Shown here one piece after another: positions 6,272-7,320 of a stretch of DNA of 7,320 nucleotides. Origin of the DNA: CAZXYF01 sp964644705. GTDB lineage: Bacteria > Planctomycetota > Brocadiia > SM23-32. The stretch is from positions 1 to 7,320 of the forward strand of contig CAZXYF010000156.1 in the NCBI GenBank assembly GCA_964644705.1, written 5' to 3'. The stretch's first letter is position 1, and every line of letters starts with the position of its first letter. A program made the translations under genes and the position numbers. The notes beneath the pieces are model-generated. The model saw nothing but the letters and a program-made list of their open reading frames with translations. It did no database searches and was not told the DNA's origin.

Positions 6272-7234
6272 ATGCCCACAACTAATTTGAAAGAACTGGG
6301 AAATCAGCCGGAACTGCTCAGTGGCGGCCATGCGGCTTGCCCGGGTTGCGCAGGACCTATCATTCTGCGCCAGGCGATGCTTGCCGCCCAGCAGGACGGC
6401 AGAAAGATTGTCAGCAGCATTGCGACCGGATGTATGGAAGTAACCACCACGGTCTATCCCAATTCCGCGTGGCGGGTGCCGATGGTGCATAGCGCATTCG
6501 AAAACTCCGCTGCTACAATCAGCGGTGCCGAAGCAGCCTATCAGTCGCTCAAAAAACAGGGGAAGATTGACGAGGATATCGCTTTCATCGCCTACGGTGG
6601 TGATGGGGGCACCTACGATATCGGGCTGCAGTCGTTGTCCGGTGCACTGGAACGTGGCCACAATTTCACCTACATCTGCTACGACAACGGAGCGTATATG
6701 AACACCGGGATCCAGCGGAGCGGTGGAACCCCCAAAGGCGCCTCCACCAACACAGCTCCCGCCGGGAAAGAAGCGGCCGGTAAGGCCGAATCGAAAAAGG
6801 ATCTGACGGCGATCGCTGCGGCGCATGATATCCCGTATGTGGCTCAGGCCTCTCCGCATCGGGCCCGGGATTTCATGAAAAAAGTGCAGAAAGCGGTCAG
6901 CGTCGAGGGCCCGTCCTTTATCGTTGCGATCAGCCCCTGTCCACGTGGTTGGCGCTGTGAACCCGATGAGAGCATGGAACTCTGTCAGCTTGCTGCTGAT
7001 ACATGCGTCTGGCCCATCTATGAAATCGAAGATGGACGTCTCTCGATCAGCTACAAACCGCGCAAGGGCAAAAAGAAACCCGTGCGCGAGTGGTTGGAAA
7101 CTCAGGGACGGTTCAAACACCTGTTCCAGCCGAAGAATGAACACCTCATCGATGAGATTCAGGAAGAAATCGATGAAAAATGGGAAGACCTCCTCTATCG
7201 GGAGGAATGTGACGCAAAACGGGATGAGGACTGA
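6272..7234 (+). CDS. porB: Pyruvate:ferredoxin oxidoreductase-type enzyme, beta subunit
   Basis: This is the 320-residue beta subunit. It binds the diphosphate of TPP and carries the 4Fe-4S cluster nearest to it. Cys23 and Cys26 (CPGC), Cys54 (ATGCME) and Cys223 (SPCPRGW) are the expected cluster ligands, matching the spacing of the proximal cluster in single-chain PFOR enzymes. The TPP-Mg motif starts at GDGGTYDIG (110-118) and closes near YDNGAYMNTGIQ (137-148). TGIQRSGGTPKGA (145-157) is a conserved family loop. The C-terminal part (about 255-320) is highly charged, with a Lys/Arg-rich stretch followed by an acidic tail, as in other stand-alone PorB proteins. It is the last gene of the operon and is followed after about 30 bases by a strong terminator. 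Confidence 0.94.
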   Translation: MPTTNLKELGNQPELLSGGHAACPGCAGPIILRQAMLAAQQDGRKIVSSIATGCMEVTTTVYPNSAWRVPMVHSAFENSAATISGAEAAYQSLKKQGKIDEDIAFIAYGGDGGTYDIGLQSLSGALERGHNFTYICYDNGAYMNTGIQRSGGTPKGASTNTAPAGKEAAGKAESKKDLTAIAAAHDIPYVAQASPHRARDFMKKVQKAVSVEGPSFIVAISPCPRGWRCEPDESMELCQLAADTCVWPIYEIEDGRLSISYKPRKGKKKPVREWLETQGRFKHLFQPKNEHLIDEIQEEIDEKWEDLLYREECDAKRDED

Positions 7235-7265
7235 TGTCCTTTCTCTTGTAAGTTTGCAACGGGTG

Positions 7266-7299
7266 ACGGTCCTGCCTGCGGGCAGGACCGTTTTCTTTT
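7266..7299 (+). terminator. Rho-independent terminator of the por operon
   Basis: A perfect 11-bp stem (7266-7276 with 7281-7291) closes the loop TGCG and runs into TTTTCTTTT. It lies about 30 bases after the porB stop codon and marks the end of the operon. The tail resembles that of the terminator after rbr. Confidence 0.95.
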
Positions 7300-7320
7300 A
7301 ACTGACACATTAATGTGCTC

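Noticed and set aside
6266..7144. 292-codon minus-strand frame opposite porB
   Set aside because: porB has a complete set of cofactor residues, a ribosome site and operon context; the long antisense frame follows from its codon bias.

Overview
The window comes from a bacterium of moderate GC with clear Shine-Dalgarno sites and sigma70-like promoters. It carries two rubrerythrins and a four-subunit ferredoxin-dependent 2-oxoacid oxidoreductase, which points to an anaerobic or microaerophilic lifestyle. Two proteins have lipoprotein signal peptides, so there is an envelope to which lipoproteins are anchored, and a periplasmic BepA-like protease suggests a Gram-negative cell plan. I cannot name the species; the mix of genes and intergenic repeats would suit an anaerobic Gram-negative lineage, but that is only an impression.

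Layout. Bases 1-794 hold no convincing gene. They contain a 164-bp palindromic element with 21-bp terminal inverted repeats (275-438) that looks like a MITE, followed at once by a second imperfect palindrome with a tandem 12-bp repeat (442-539), and then the promoter region of the first rubrerythrin. A classical rubrerythrin (795-1298, +) ends at a strong stem-loop that can terminate transcription from both sides. A repeat-bearing spacer follows. Then come three minus-strand genes, read right to left: a 61-residue lipoprotein (3866-3681), an M48 metalloprotease lipoprotein with TPR repeats (3650-2220), and a rubrerythrin with its rubredoxin domain at the N-terminus (2142-1630). One good promoter (3907-3935) precedes the lipoprotein gene and could serve all three.

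Bases 4079-7234 (+) carry porC, porD, porA and porB in that order, the gamma, delta, alpha and beta subunits of a pyruvate:ferredoxin oxidoreductase-type enzyme. The cluster has a promoter with a perfect TTGACA box overlapped by an inverted repeat, and a strong rho-independent terminator (7266-7299). The enzyme oxidatively decarboxylates a 2-oxoacid to acyl-CoA and passes electrons through the TPP and 4Fe-4S centres of PorB and the two 4Fe-4S clusters of PorD to ferredoxin. It is oxygen sensitive in known family members, so nearby peroxide-scavenging rubrerythrins make physiological sense, although nothing in the sequence ties them into one regulon.

All coding genes belong to known families except the small lipoprotein. 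I see no clear undescribed system. The points most worth a second look are the palindromic element, the related intergenic repeats, and the protease-rubrerythrin gene grouping.
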